From: CBDFGK01 sp965247075
Lineage (GTDB): Bacteria > Pseudomonadota > Gammaproteobacteria > Pseudomonadales > Halieaceae
NCBI GenBank assembly: GCA_965247075.1
Contig: CBDFGK010000003.1
Span: forward strand, 1,922,001-1,986,000
DNA: 64,000 nt
Direction: 5' to 3'
Under the pieces are notes generated by a model that was given only the letters and a program-made list of their open reading frames with translations, searched no databases and was not told where the DNA came from. The stretch's first letter is position 1. The number at the start of each line of letters is the position of its first letter. Below, in pieces: positions 48,871 to 56,714 of this stretch. Both the position numbers and the translations under genes were made by a program.

Positions 48871-50271
48871 GCTTTCATTGATTGAAGCACCTTTAGATTG
48901 GTTATGATAACTACACAATAGCTCTGCATTTTCCAGATTTGTTTTGCCGCCTTTAGCATGGGGTATCACATGGTCGGCCTGATAATCTGACCAACTAACC
49001 TTGGCTTCATTTTCAGGCTTTTCTTCTCTTAAGCACTGCTGACAAAACCCTTTTCCTTTCCGATAGATGATAATCCTTTCAAGCTCGGTAAATGCTCTTT
49101 TTTCATCCTTTTCTATTAACTCTTTGTTGTTTTTTTGTAGATACTCAAAAAATATATGTCGGAAAATAATATCTCTTGCTTCTAAGTCTTTTTCTCCTTG
49201 CTGCCTTCTATTACAAAAGGTTAGTAAGTCGGTGTCTGTTGATTCATCATACTCCTTCCAGCGAATATGAATATGATAGATAAATTCCCTGATGTTTGTT
49301 TTGGTGCTGTCATCAATAACATAGTATTTATGTAGATGTCTAATAAGCAAATAAACAGAAATAATGAAATACTCTACCGACAATTCTTTAATGCCAGATG
49401 TAGCATCTAACATTGGATCATCTTTGAATATTGCATAAAATATCTTTAGTGTTTTGAGTGTTGCGATTGCTTCTGGTTCATTTTCAAAATCATAATTGTC
49501 TATACCATCATCTTGCTTTGCATCATTTATGAAGTCTTCTATTTTTCTATCACTCAAGTCTGCGTAGCCTTCTCCACGTTCAATCAGTATAAACCGAGCC
49601 ATAAACTGAAGATGTTTCATGCGTATGTTATCGACACTTAATAGTGAGAAAAATAATTCTTTGTCTGGATTGTTATCTATAGGTTTATAGCTTTTATAGT
49701 TGAAAGTTTGATCGTCGGAATACTTGACAATAAAATTCCTAGTGAGACTTGATAGTTGTGCATGGGCAACTTCCATATAGTTTAAGGATTCGCCTTGCTG
49801 TAGTCTCCAAAATATTTCTGTTGCGATAATTTGATGAGTTACATCATTTGGCTCACCAATGTCTTTTATTATATCTGTTTGATATTTTAATGACCTATCA
49901 ATGAACATCCTAATATCAGCACTTAAATCCTTGTAATATGACCCTGGTAAGATTTTGTCTAAATCTGAAAGACTATTAGGTAGCTGGTATTGGTTATTAA
50001 AAAATTCTTGAACAGTTGTGATGCGCTGCTGCCCATCAATAATTTCATGTACTGTTTGATTGTCAGAAAGTCGAACTTCGCGTATAACGAGCTTTGGTAT
50101 GTAGTATCGGCGAAAAAGACTATCCATGAGCGATTGTTTTTTCTTTTTCGACCAAACTGATTTTCGTTGATAGGGTGGCCTAGTTACATACATTTCCTTA
50201 TATTCAGAGAAATCCTTGATGTTCATATCAGTAGATACAGTTATATATTGTGGCTTTGGATTAAATGACAT
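48865..50271 (-). CDS. DUF262-HNH protein (GmrSD-like defence candidate)
   Basis: 468 residues, AT-rich relative to the window. The N-terminal DUF262 domain carries the ParB-like motif IIDGQQRITT (DGQQR at 79-83) preceded by PPYQRKSVWS. A long helical middle follows. The C-terminal HNH domain has CQQCLREE, ADHVIPHAKGGKTNLENAEL and LCSYHN, i.e. two Cys pairs plus Asp-His and Asn-His. GmrS/GmrD, where the same domains are split or fused, cut modified phage DNA with NTP use; several other DUF262-HNH proteins are anti-phage. It lies in a cassette-like setting between two antitoxin copies. GAAGGAG precedes the ATG. The function is inferred from domains. Confidence 0.8.
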   Translation of the reverse strand: MSFNPKPQYITVSTDMNIKDFSEYKEMYVTRPPYQRKSVWSKKKKQSLMDSLFRRYYIPKLVIREVRLSDNQTVHEIIDGQQRITTVQEFFNNQYQLPNSLSDLDKILPGSYYKDLSADIRMFIDRSLKYQTDIIKDIGEPNDVTHQIIATEIFWRLQQGESLNYMEVAHAQLSSLTRNFIVKYSDDQTFNYKSYKPIDNNPDKELFFSLLSVDNIRMKHLQFMARFILIERGEGYADLSDRKIEDFINDAKQDDGIDNYDFENEPEAIATLKTLKIFYAIFKDDPMLDATSGIKELSVEYFIISVYLLIRHLHKYYVIDDSTKTNIREFIYHIHIRWKEYDESTDTDLLTFCNRRQQGEKDLEARDIIFRHIFFEYLQKNNKELIEKDEKRAFTELERIIIYRKGKGFCQQCLREEKPENEAKVSWSDYQADHVIPHAKGGKTNLENAELLCSYHNQSKGASINEST

Positions 50272-50361
50272 TTTTACAGAATCTCCTTCGTGTAAAGTTT
50301 TTTCACATAACGGTGGTGTTGACCTGCCAATAGTATCATCATAATGGATGCTTGTATCTTG

Positions 50362-50597
50362 TTACGCTGGAGAATCGGCGATGTCGCTGGTTTTGCCATC
50401 GGTGATGGTCACGAACTCGGGCAGGCAACCACGGTGGTTCAGCCCGACATGCAGCTTGATCGCCCCCTTGGTCGTTCGGAAATCGGCCCACGGGAAGGCC
50501 GAGAGGCACAAATCAATGGTGGTGGCATCAAGCGAATACAGCCGGTTCTTGAAACGAAACTTGTGGCCGGGCGCGACCCCGCCAGGGGCCGGGCAAG
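50362..50597 (-). pseudogene. IS4-type transposase fragment fused to the toxin start codon
   Basis: About 70 codons match an internal part of an IS4-type transposase: FRFKNRLYSLDATTIDLCLS, FPWADFRTTKGAIKLHVGLN (with catalytic Asp in LDATTIDLC), LPEFVTITDGK. The frame opens ATG GTG ACT TGC, whose first three codons are the start of the YoeB-type toxin as in the other copy (ATG GTG ACC TGG), so the junction lies just inside the toxin gene. Both element ends are missing. Confidence 0.7.
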
Positions 50598-50884
50598 TCA
50601 CCAATCCAATTCCTCATAACATTCCGAAACCGGTTCTTTCATTCCGGCCAGAATAGATTCACGCATCCCAGGCATTGACAATAAGTGGAGTGTTTCTGAT
50701 ATGGAGTTCCAATCTTCTTCAGAAACCAAAACAGCATTATGCCTCTTGCCTGTAATTACGATAGGCTTGTGTGTTTCTGAGGTTTCATCAATTAGATTAT
50801 ACAGTTTGGCTCTTGCTTCTGTTGCGTTAAGAATTGTCATTTTTGTAACCTCCTTACCTGAATGTACGGTAATACGTACGCTTA
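50597..50884 (-). repeat. 288-bp direct repeat, copy 2
   Basis: Second copy of the repeat at 48436-48723. Homology begins within the antitoxin-toxin overlap and ends 4 bases beyond the operator. Immediately outside, on the plus strand, GTTAGGT (50903-50909) fits the integron core-site consensus GTTRRRY. Confidence 0.95.
50598..50840 (-). CDS. Antitoxin, Phd/YefM family, second copy without toxin
   Basis: 80 residues identical to the antitoxin at 48437-48679, with the same ribosome site and operator. The five base differences from the other copy all fall at synonymous codon positions (in codons for Pro, His, Ile, Leu and Thr). Its toxin has been replaced by an IS4 fragment. A free antitoxin of this kind can act as an anti-addiction gene or titrate the neighbour's operator. 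Confidence 0.92.
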   Translation of the reverse strand: MTILNATEARAKLYNLIDETSETHKPIVITGKRHNAVLVSEEDWNSISETLHLLSMPGMRESILAGMKEPVSECYEELDW

Positions 50885-51014
50885 TGCAAGGAAAGATTTG
50901 TTAGGTAAGCGCCGTTAAATCAGCACCTGTTTTTCCTGAAAGGCTGAGATTTTACTACTAAAAACAGTGCGGATTACGCGCTTCCAATTATTCGCTGCTT
51001 TTCTTCGCAAGTGT

Positions 51015-51042
51015 TTGACAGCCCTAATGAAATCTGTAAAAT
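51015..51042 (+). promoter_or_regulatory. Promoter of the tRNA-Val/tRNA-Asp unit
   Basis: Perfect -35 TTGACA (51015-51020) and -10 TAAAAT (51037-51042) with a 16-base spacer and a GC-rich discriminator (GCGCG), as expected for growth-rate-regulated stable RNA. The first tRNA starts 18 bases downstream. Confidence 0.8.
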
Positions 51043-51060
51043 GCGCGTTCTCGGATACGG

Positions 51061-51136
51061 GGGTGATTAGCTCAGCTGGGAGAGCATCTGCCTTACAAGC
51101 AGAGGGTCGGCGGTTCGATCCCGTCATCACCCACCA
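51061..51136 (+). tRNA. tRNA-Val (TAC)
   Basis: 76 bases with CCA. Acceptor GGGTGAT/ATCACCC, anticodon arm CTGC-CTTACAA-GCAG with anticodon TAC, T arm GGCGG-TTCGATC-CCGTC. Nearly identical to E. coli tRNA-Val(UAC). Confidence 0.98.
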
Positions 51137-51162
51137 CCTAAACCCGATAATCTACTACCGTT

Positions 51163-51239
51163 GGACCGGTAGTTCAGTTGGTTAGAATGCCGGCCTGTCA
51201 CGCCGGAGGTCGCGGGTTCGAGTCCCGTCCGGTCCGCCA
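51163..51239 (+). tRNA. tRNA-Asp (GTC)
   Basis: 77 bases with CCA. Acceptor GGACCGG/CCGGTCC, anticodon loop CTGTCAC with anticodon GTC, T arm GCGGG-TTCGAGT-CCCGT. It lies 26 bases after tRNA-Val and is probably co-transcribed. Confidence 0.98.
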
Positions 51240-51375
51240 TTTATCCTGTTACTGCAAGCTCCTCTTAGTCCTCACTTAGCCACTACCTGTAGAGTTTTTA
51301 GCATCTCCGGTCGCTCATCGTGGCCAGCGGCGTCATGCTCGCCTTCTGGGCGCCGTCTGAGGGTATAATGTGACC

Positions 51376-52260
51376 ATGGCAATAACTTTTAAAAAGATAG
51401 GATTGATTGGGCGCGGTCAGCACCAGAGCTCAATAGATACCGTAGAGCGTCTGCTAAAGCTGTTGCAGGAGCGAGCGCTGGAAATAACGGTTGAGCCCAG
51501 GCTCGCCACGTTGCTGGACCAGCGCAACGTGCATGAGGCCGGCCGTGATGAAATCGGTGAGTTCTGTGACCTGGTTATCGTTGTGGGTGGTGACGGCAGT
51601 ATGCTCAGCGCCGCTCGCACACTGGCTAAATACGACACACCTGTACTGGGGGTGAACCGGGGTAGACTGGGTTTTCTCACGGATGTCTCGCCGGATGAGA
51701 TTGAAGCCAGGGTGGCTGAAGTTCTCGATGGGCAATACGACCGGGAGCACCGATTTTTGCTGGACGTGGTAGTCGCCCGCAACGGGGAGTCGGTAGGGTC
51801 TGCCGATGCCCTCAACGATATCGTGGTCAACTCTGGCACCTCGGCGCAAATGATCGAGTTCAACTTGTATATAGATGATACCTTTGTGTACCGACAGCGC
51901 TCTGACGGCTTGATTATTGCTACGCCAACCGGCTCGACCGCCTATTCGCTGTCCGGCGGCGGGCCGATTATGCACCCTGCGCTGGATGCGGTGGTGCTGG
52001 TACCGATGTTTCCCCAAACACTCAGCAGTCGGCCCCTGGTGGTTGATGGCAACAGTGACATTCGCATTGATATTGCAATGACTAACAGTATCCACCCACC
52101 GGTTACCTGCGATGGCCAGGTTAATATGACGGCCAGGCCGGGAGATTCAGTGCATGTATACAAAAAGCCGCACGCCATGGTGCTGATTCATCCAACCGGG
52201 CATAGCTTTTACGCCAGTTGCAGAGACAAGCTGCGCTGGAGTAAATCGCTTGTCGATTAA
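51376..52260 (+). CDS. nadK: NAD kinase
   Basis: 294 residues; makes NADP from NAD. GGDGSMLSAARTL is the conserved GGDG site, NRGRLGFLTDVSPDE the NE/NR region, SDGLIIATPTGSTAYSLSGG the third signature. ATG 51376 gives MAITFKKIGLIGRG. GTG 51370 (two codons earlier) has a better-spaced GAGGG and is the alternative. TATAAT at 51364-51369 lies directly before the start. The 125 bases between tRNA-Asp and this gene hold nothing else recognised. Confidence 0.96.
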   Translation: MAITFKKIGLIGRGQHQSSIDTVERLLKLLQERALEITVEPRLATLLDQRNVHEAGRDEIGEFCDLVIVVGGDGSMLSAARTLAKYDTPVLGVNRGRLGFLTDVSPDEIEARVAEVLDGQYDREHRFLLDVVVARNGESVGSADALNDIVVNSGTSAQMIEFNLYIDDTFVYRQRSDGLIIATPTGSTAYSLSGGGPIMHPALDAVVLVPMFPQTLSSRPLVVDGNSDIRIDIAMTNSIHPPVTCDGQVNMTARPGDSVHVYKKPHAMVLIHPTGHSFYASCRDKLRWSKSLVD

Positions 52261-52316
52261 AGAGCCGATTAAAGAGCCGACTCGACCTGGAACCTGTTTT
52301 TTGGATAACTGATAAC

Positions 52317-52967
52317 GTGCCTCACAATTTTTCCAGCCCGGCCGAAGTACTGCGTACAGTCCCCGTTACCGTGGGACTTATCGTGTGTAGCTTGCTGGGC
52401 TTCTTGCTGTTTTACCTGAATGCGCCGCTGGACTGGTTACGCCTGTTTACTTTTTCAGATTTTCAGCTTGCCGCTGACCGGATACGCTTCACCAATACGC
52501 AAGGGCAGTACTGGCGTTTGTTGACCCCCATTTTTTTGCACTTTGGTTGGTTGCACATCACCTTTAACAGCCTGTGGATGTGGGAGTTAGGTGGCCTGGT
52601 AGAGCAGCGCCTTGGCTCTACCGCGTTAATGGTGCTGGTGCTGTTGTGCGGCATCGGTTCCAACCTCGCCCAGTTTTGGGATAGTGGACCCTCCCTGTTC
52701 GGTGGCATGTCGGGTGTGGTTTATGCGCTGTTGGGCTTTTGCTGGATATATAATTTGCTGTGGCCGCCGGGCGATTTGCTGATTCCGCGGGGCATCTTGA
52801 TCTTCATGCTGGCTTGGCTGGTATTCGCCATGCTTGGCTCTACCGAAGCGCTGGGATTTGGCACGGTTGCCAACGCCGCACACCTGGGTGGGCTGGTAAT
52901 GGGCTGTGCCGGTGGTGCTATGGCGGGTCTCTTCCAACGTTACGGTAAACGACAGGGTACAAGCTGA
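52317..52967 (+). CDS. Rhomboid family intramembrane serine protease
   Basis: 216 residues with six predicted membrane helices. The catalytic Ser is in SLFGGMSGVVYALLG (GxSG) and the His in VANAAHLGGLVMG; WLHITFNSLWMWELG supplies the conserved His/Asn of the first motif. GTG start. Substrates are unknown. Confidence 0.92.
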   Translation: MPHNFSSPAEVLRTVPVTVGLIVCSLLGFLLFYLNAPLDWLRLFTFSDFQLAADRIRFTNTQGQYWRLLTPIFLHFGWLHITFNSLWMWELGGLVEQRLGSTALMVLVLLCGIGSNLAQFWDSGPSLFGGMSGVVYALLGFCWIYNLLWPPGDLLIPRGILIFMLAWLVFAMLGSTEALGFGTVANAAHLGGLVMGCAGGAMAGLFQRYGKRQGTS

Positions 52968-52968
52968 T

Positions 52969-53214
52969 ATGGGCTACCGTAAATTACTTGAGCAAGTGAC
53001 CCCACAGGTCTACGCCGGCTTCAAGCGAGCGCTGGAGATTGGCAAATGGCCAGACGGCAGGACACTGACGGCTGCCCACAAGGAGCACTGTATGCGGGCA
53101 ATAATAGCCTACGATGCGCGGCATCTTGCGGAGCAACAACGGGTCGGTTTTATTGATGCCGGCAGTACAGCCAGGTCTGAAACAATCAGGTGGCAGGGTG
53201 AAAATAATGAGTAG
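52969..53214 (+). CDS. DUF1315 family protein (YeaC-like)
   Basis: 81 residues: YRKLLEQVTPQVYAGFKRAL, IGKWPDGRTLT, HCMRAIIAYDARHL. A conserved small cytoplasmic family of unknown role. It starts 1 base after the rhomboid stop and overlaps the next gene by 8 bases, so the three are probably one transcript. Confidence 0.85.
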   Translation: MGYRKLLEQVTPQVYAGFKRALEIGKWPDGRTLTAAHKEHCMRAIIAYDARHLAEQQRVGFIDAGSTARSETIRWQGENNE

Positions 53215-54040
53215 TCCACTGGCAACCGGCACGGCGCGGAAAATGGAGACCAGCCTGGCAGATGTCGTGCAATACCGACTGCCGCTGGGAGCGTCGCGAG
53301 TGTTCATGAATGAGCTTGTTGGCACCGCAATATTGCTGCGTCACGAGGGCGATATTCACTGTATTCACTGTGACCGAAAAACCAAAAAAAGTTTTAGCCA
53401 AGGCTATTGTTACCCCTGTTTTACCCGCCTGGCCCAGTGCGACAGTTGTATTGTGAGTCCGGAGAAATGCCACTATTTCGAGGGCACCTGCAGGGAGCCG
53501 CAATGGGGTGAGGAAAACTGCATGATAGAGCATGTTGTCTACCTGGCTAACACCTCCGGCGTGAAAGTCGGCATAACCCGCGGCAGCCAGGTTCCCACCC
53601 GCTGGATGGACCAGGGCGCAGTGCAAGCCCTGCCTGTTTTTCGAGTCTCAACCCGGCAGCAATCCGGCCTGGTTGAAGCTGCCTTCAGGTCACATGTTGC
53701 CGACCGGACCAACTGGCGCGCCATGCTCAAAGGCAGTATCGAGACGCTTGATCTGTGTGCCGAGCGCGATCGCCTGTATGAGTCCACCGCCGGGGAGATT
53801 GCCCTGTTACAGGAGCGTTTCGGTCTGCAGGCGATCCAAGCGGCTACCGAGGCCGGGGCGGTAGCTATCAATTACCCGGTACAGGAATACCCTGTCAAAG
53901 TGGTCTCACACAACCTGGATAAAATACCGGAACTGCGCGGCAAGTTACAGGGCATCAAGGGCCAGTACCTGATTCTTGACAGCGGCGTAATCAATATGCG
54001 CAAGTACGGCGGCTACCGGCTCTCGCTTGCAGTGCAGTAG
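53207..54040 (+). CDS. DUF2797 family protein
   Basis: 277 residues from ATG 53207. An N-terminal zinc-ribbon-like cluster (CIHCDRKTKKSFSQGYCYPC, CDSC, CHYFEGTC) is followed by a GIY-YIG-like segment (HVVYLANTSGVKVGITRGSQ, PTRWMDQGA). Function is not established; a nucleic-acid role is plausible from the fold. It follows the DUF1315 gene as in related genomes. Confidence 0.85.
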   Translation: MSSPLATGTARKMETSLADVVQYRLPLGASRVFMNELVGTAILLRHEGDIHCIHCDRKTKKSFSQGYCYPCFTRLAQCDSCIVSPEKCHYFEGTCREPQWGEENCMIEHVVYLANTSGVKVGITRGSQVPTRWMDQGAVQALPVFRVSTRQQSGLVEAAFRSHVADRTNWRAMLKGSIETLDLCAERDRLYESTAGEIALLQERFGLQAIQAATEAGAVAINYPVQEYPVKVVSHNLDKIPELRGKLQGIKGQYLILDSGVINMRKYGGYRLSLAVQ

Positions 54041-54075
54041 CCAAACCATTAACAACAGACAAGAGTATTTCAGCT

Positions 54076-56709
54076 ATGCGTGATGCCCAGCCTCGCACCA
54101 TTTACCGTAAAGACTATCAGCCTCCGCAATACTTGATAGACAAAACCTGGCTAGACTTCGATCTGCATGAAGACTTCTCGCTGGTGCAGTCCCGACTGCA
54201 GATACGACGCAATCCGTTGGCCGCCCCGGCAACTACTCTGCGGTTGCAGGGGCAGGAGTTGGAGCTACTGGAACTGGAGCTTGACGGCAAGGTTCTCTCG
54301 GCCGGCGATTTTCAGTTGTCAGCGGAGAGTCTGGTCATCCACAACTGCCCTGAGAAATTTGAGTTGCGTTGTGTAACGCGGCTCCGGCCCCAGCAAAATA
54401 CGTCTCTGGAAGGCCTGTATAAATCCCGCACCATGTTCTGCACGCAGTGTGAAGCGGAGGGCTTTAGAAAGATAAGTTTCTACCTGGATCGCCCCGATGT
54501 CATGTCTGTCTTCACCGTTCGGGTAGAGGCTGAGTCGGCGCGCTACCCGGTATTGCTGAGCAACGGCAATCTGGTGGAGGAGGGCGCAAACGACGACCGG
54601 CACTGGACGGTATGGGAGGATCCCTTCCCCAAGCCCTCCTATCTGTTTGCCCTTGTCGCCGGCGAGCTGGAATGTGTAGAGGATAGTTTTCGCACCGTCG
54701 GTGGCCGCGATGTCAGCCTGAAAATATATGTTGCAGCCAAGGATGTGGGCAAGTGTGATCACGCCATGTTGTCGCTGCAAAAATCAATGCGTTGGGATGA
54801 GGAAGTCTTCGGCAGGGAATACGATCTGGATATCTTCAATATCGTCGCCGTTGATGATTTCAATATGGGCGCTATGGAGAACAAGAGCCTTAATATTTTT
54901 AATACCTCCTGCGTACTGGCACATCCTGACACCACCACAGACATGGCCTTCCAGCGTGTGGAAGCGGTGGTTGCGCACGAGTACTTTCACAATTGGTCGG
55001 GCAACCGGGTAACGTGCCGGGACTGGTTTCAGTTGAGCCTCAAAGAGGGTTTCACGGTTTTTCGCGATTCCGAATTCTCTGCTGATATGGGTTCTCGCAC
55101 GGTTAAACGTATCGAAGATGTAGCACTGTTGCGCAATGATCAGTTTGCACAGGATGCCGGCCCCATGTCCCATCCGGTGCGTCCCGACTCGTTTATTGAA
55201 ATATCAAATTTCTACACGGTCACTATTTATGAGAAAGGCGCTGAAGTTGTTCGCATGATCCACACGCTGCTGGGTCCGCAGGATTTCCGCAAAGGCTCAG
55301 ATCTCTATTTTCAGCGGCACGATGGGCAGGCGGTAACCTGTGATGATTTTGTCAGTGCCATGGAAGATGCCGGCGGTCGCGAGCTGGGGCAATTCAGGCG
55401 TTGGTACAGTCAGGCGGGTACGCCGCGTGTGGACGTCAGTGACGACTGGGATGCCGACAGCGGCACCTATACATTGCACCTGCGTCAATCCTGTCCAGCG
55501 GTTGCAGGGCAGACCCAACAGCTACCCTTCGTAATACCCGTGAAAATTGGTTTGCTGGGTAATGCCGGCGCATTGCGCCTGCAGCAACAGGGCGCTGCGG
55601 TGGATGTTGAGTGCGCCGACAATACGTCGCTGGTATTGGAGCTGGCAGAGCAGCAGCAGTCATTTGCCTTTACAGATTTGTCCGAGCGGCCGGTACCCTC
55701 ACTGCTGCGGGGTTTTTCTGCACCGGTCAAGTTGAATTACTCCTATAGCAGGGAGCAACTGGCATTTTTAATGGCTCGCGATGAAGACGGTTTTTGTCGC
55801 TGGGACGCCGGTCAACAGTTGGCTATTGCTGCAATAGAAGCGGCACAGGATGACGCGGCAACGGTAGATCTGCTGTTGCTTGAAAGCTTCGCACAGCTCT
55901 TGCAGGACGACAGTCTGGACCCCGCCATGGTCGCTGAAATGCTGCGCATGCCCACCGAAAACTACCTCGCCGACCTAGCCGGGCAGGTGGACGTGGAGGC
56001 CATCCATCTGGGTCGGGAAAGAGTGCGCCTGGCGATAGGTTCCGAACTGAATAAGCTGTTGCTGGACCGTTACCACGGGCTGTCCAGTGAGCAGGATTAC
56101 ACACCCAGCGCGGCCCAGATTGGCGCGCGCAGTTTGCGCAACGCCATATTGCACTACCTGGCACTGGCCTCGGCAGAGGGCATTGCGCTGGCGCAGCAGC
56201 AATTTGCAGACGCCTCAAATATGACCGACCGCCAGGCCGCTCTTGCCGCAGTCGTTAATTGTGGGAGCGAGCAGCAGAGGAACGCCCTGCTGGACAGTTT
56301 TTACCGGGACTGGCAGCACGAATCGCTAGTGGTCAACCAGTGGTTCGTGGTGCAGGCACTGTGTCCACAGGCCAACAACCTGGAACGCGTTCGTACACTT
56401 ATGCAGCACGACGCTTTCCAGTTGCGCAACCCCAATAAGGTGCGCTCCCTGATCGGCAGCTTTTGCAGTGCCAATCCGGTGAACTTTCATCGCGCCGATG
56501 GTGCGGGTTATCAGCTATTGGTGGAAGTGGTGACCGAACTCAACGTGCTCAATCCGCAGATAGCCGCTCGGCTGTTGACTCCGCTTACACGGTGGCAGCG
56601 CTATGGCGCCAGGTCGCAGCAAATGCACGCTGCCCTGGCGCAAATAGCCGCACTTTCCAACTTGTCCAAAGACGTTTACGAGGTCGTCAACAAAGCTATA
56701 TCTGGCTAA
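54076..56709 (+). CDS. pepN: Aminopeptidase N
   Basis: 877-residue M1 zinc metallopeptidase. GAMENKSLNIFN is the substrate N-terminus recognition motif, and VVAHEYFHNWSGNRVTCRDW then FQLSLKEG gives the HEXXH-18-E zinc site. TIYEKGAEVVRM contains the catalytic Tyr. The full C-terminal helical domain is present. It converges on the bat operon with 5 bases between stops. Confidence 0.97.
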   Translation: MRDAQPRTIYRKDYQPPQYLIDKTWLDFDLHEDFSLVQSRLQIRRNPLAAPATTLRLQGQELELLELELDGKVLSAGDFQLSAESLVIHNCPEKFELRCVTRLRPQQNTSLEGLYKSRTMFCTQCEAEGFRKISFYLDRPDVMSVFTVRVEAESARYPVLLSNGNLVEEGANDDRHWTVWEDPFPKPSYLFALVAGELECVEDSFRTVGGRDVSLKIYVAAKDVGKCDHAMLSLQKSMRWDEEVFGREYDLDIFNIVAVDDFNMGAMENKSLNIFNTSCVLAHPDTTTDMAFQRVEAVVAHEYFHNWSGNRVTCRDWFQLSLKEGFTVFRDSEFSADMGSRTVKRIEDVALLRNDQFAQDAGPMSHPVRPDSFIEISNFYTVTIYEKGAEVVRMIHTLLGPQDFRKGSDLYFQRHDGQAVTCDDFVSAMEDAGGRELGQFRRWYSQAGTPRVDVSDDWDADSGTYTLHLRQSCPAVAGQTQQLPFVIPVKIGLLGNAGALRLQQQGAAVDVECADNTSLVLELAEQQQSFAFTDLSERPVPSLLRGFSAPVKLNYSYSREQLAFLMARDEDGFCRWDAGQQLAIAAIEAAQDDAATVDLLLLESFAQLLQDDSLDPAMVAEMLRMPTENYLADLAGQVDVEAIHLGRERVRLAIGSELNKLLLDRYHGLSSEQDYTPSAAQIGARSLRNAILHYLALASAEGIALAQQQFADASNMTDRQAALAAVVNCGSEQQRNALLDSFYRDWQHESLVVNQWFVVQALCPQANNLERVRTLMQHDAFQLRNPNKVRSLIGSFCSANPVNFHRADGAGYQLLVEVVTELNVLNPQIAARLLTPLTRWQRYGARSQQMHAALAQIAALSNLSKDVYEVVNKAISG

Positions 56710-56714
56710 GGGGA

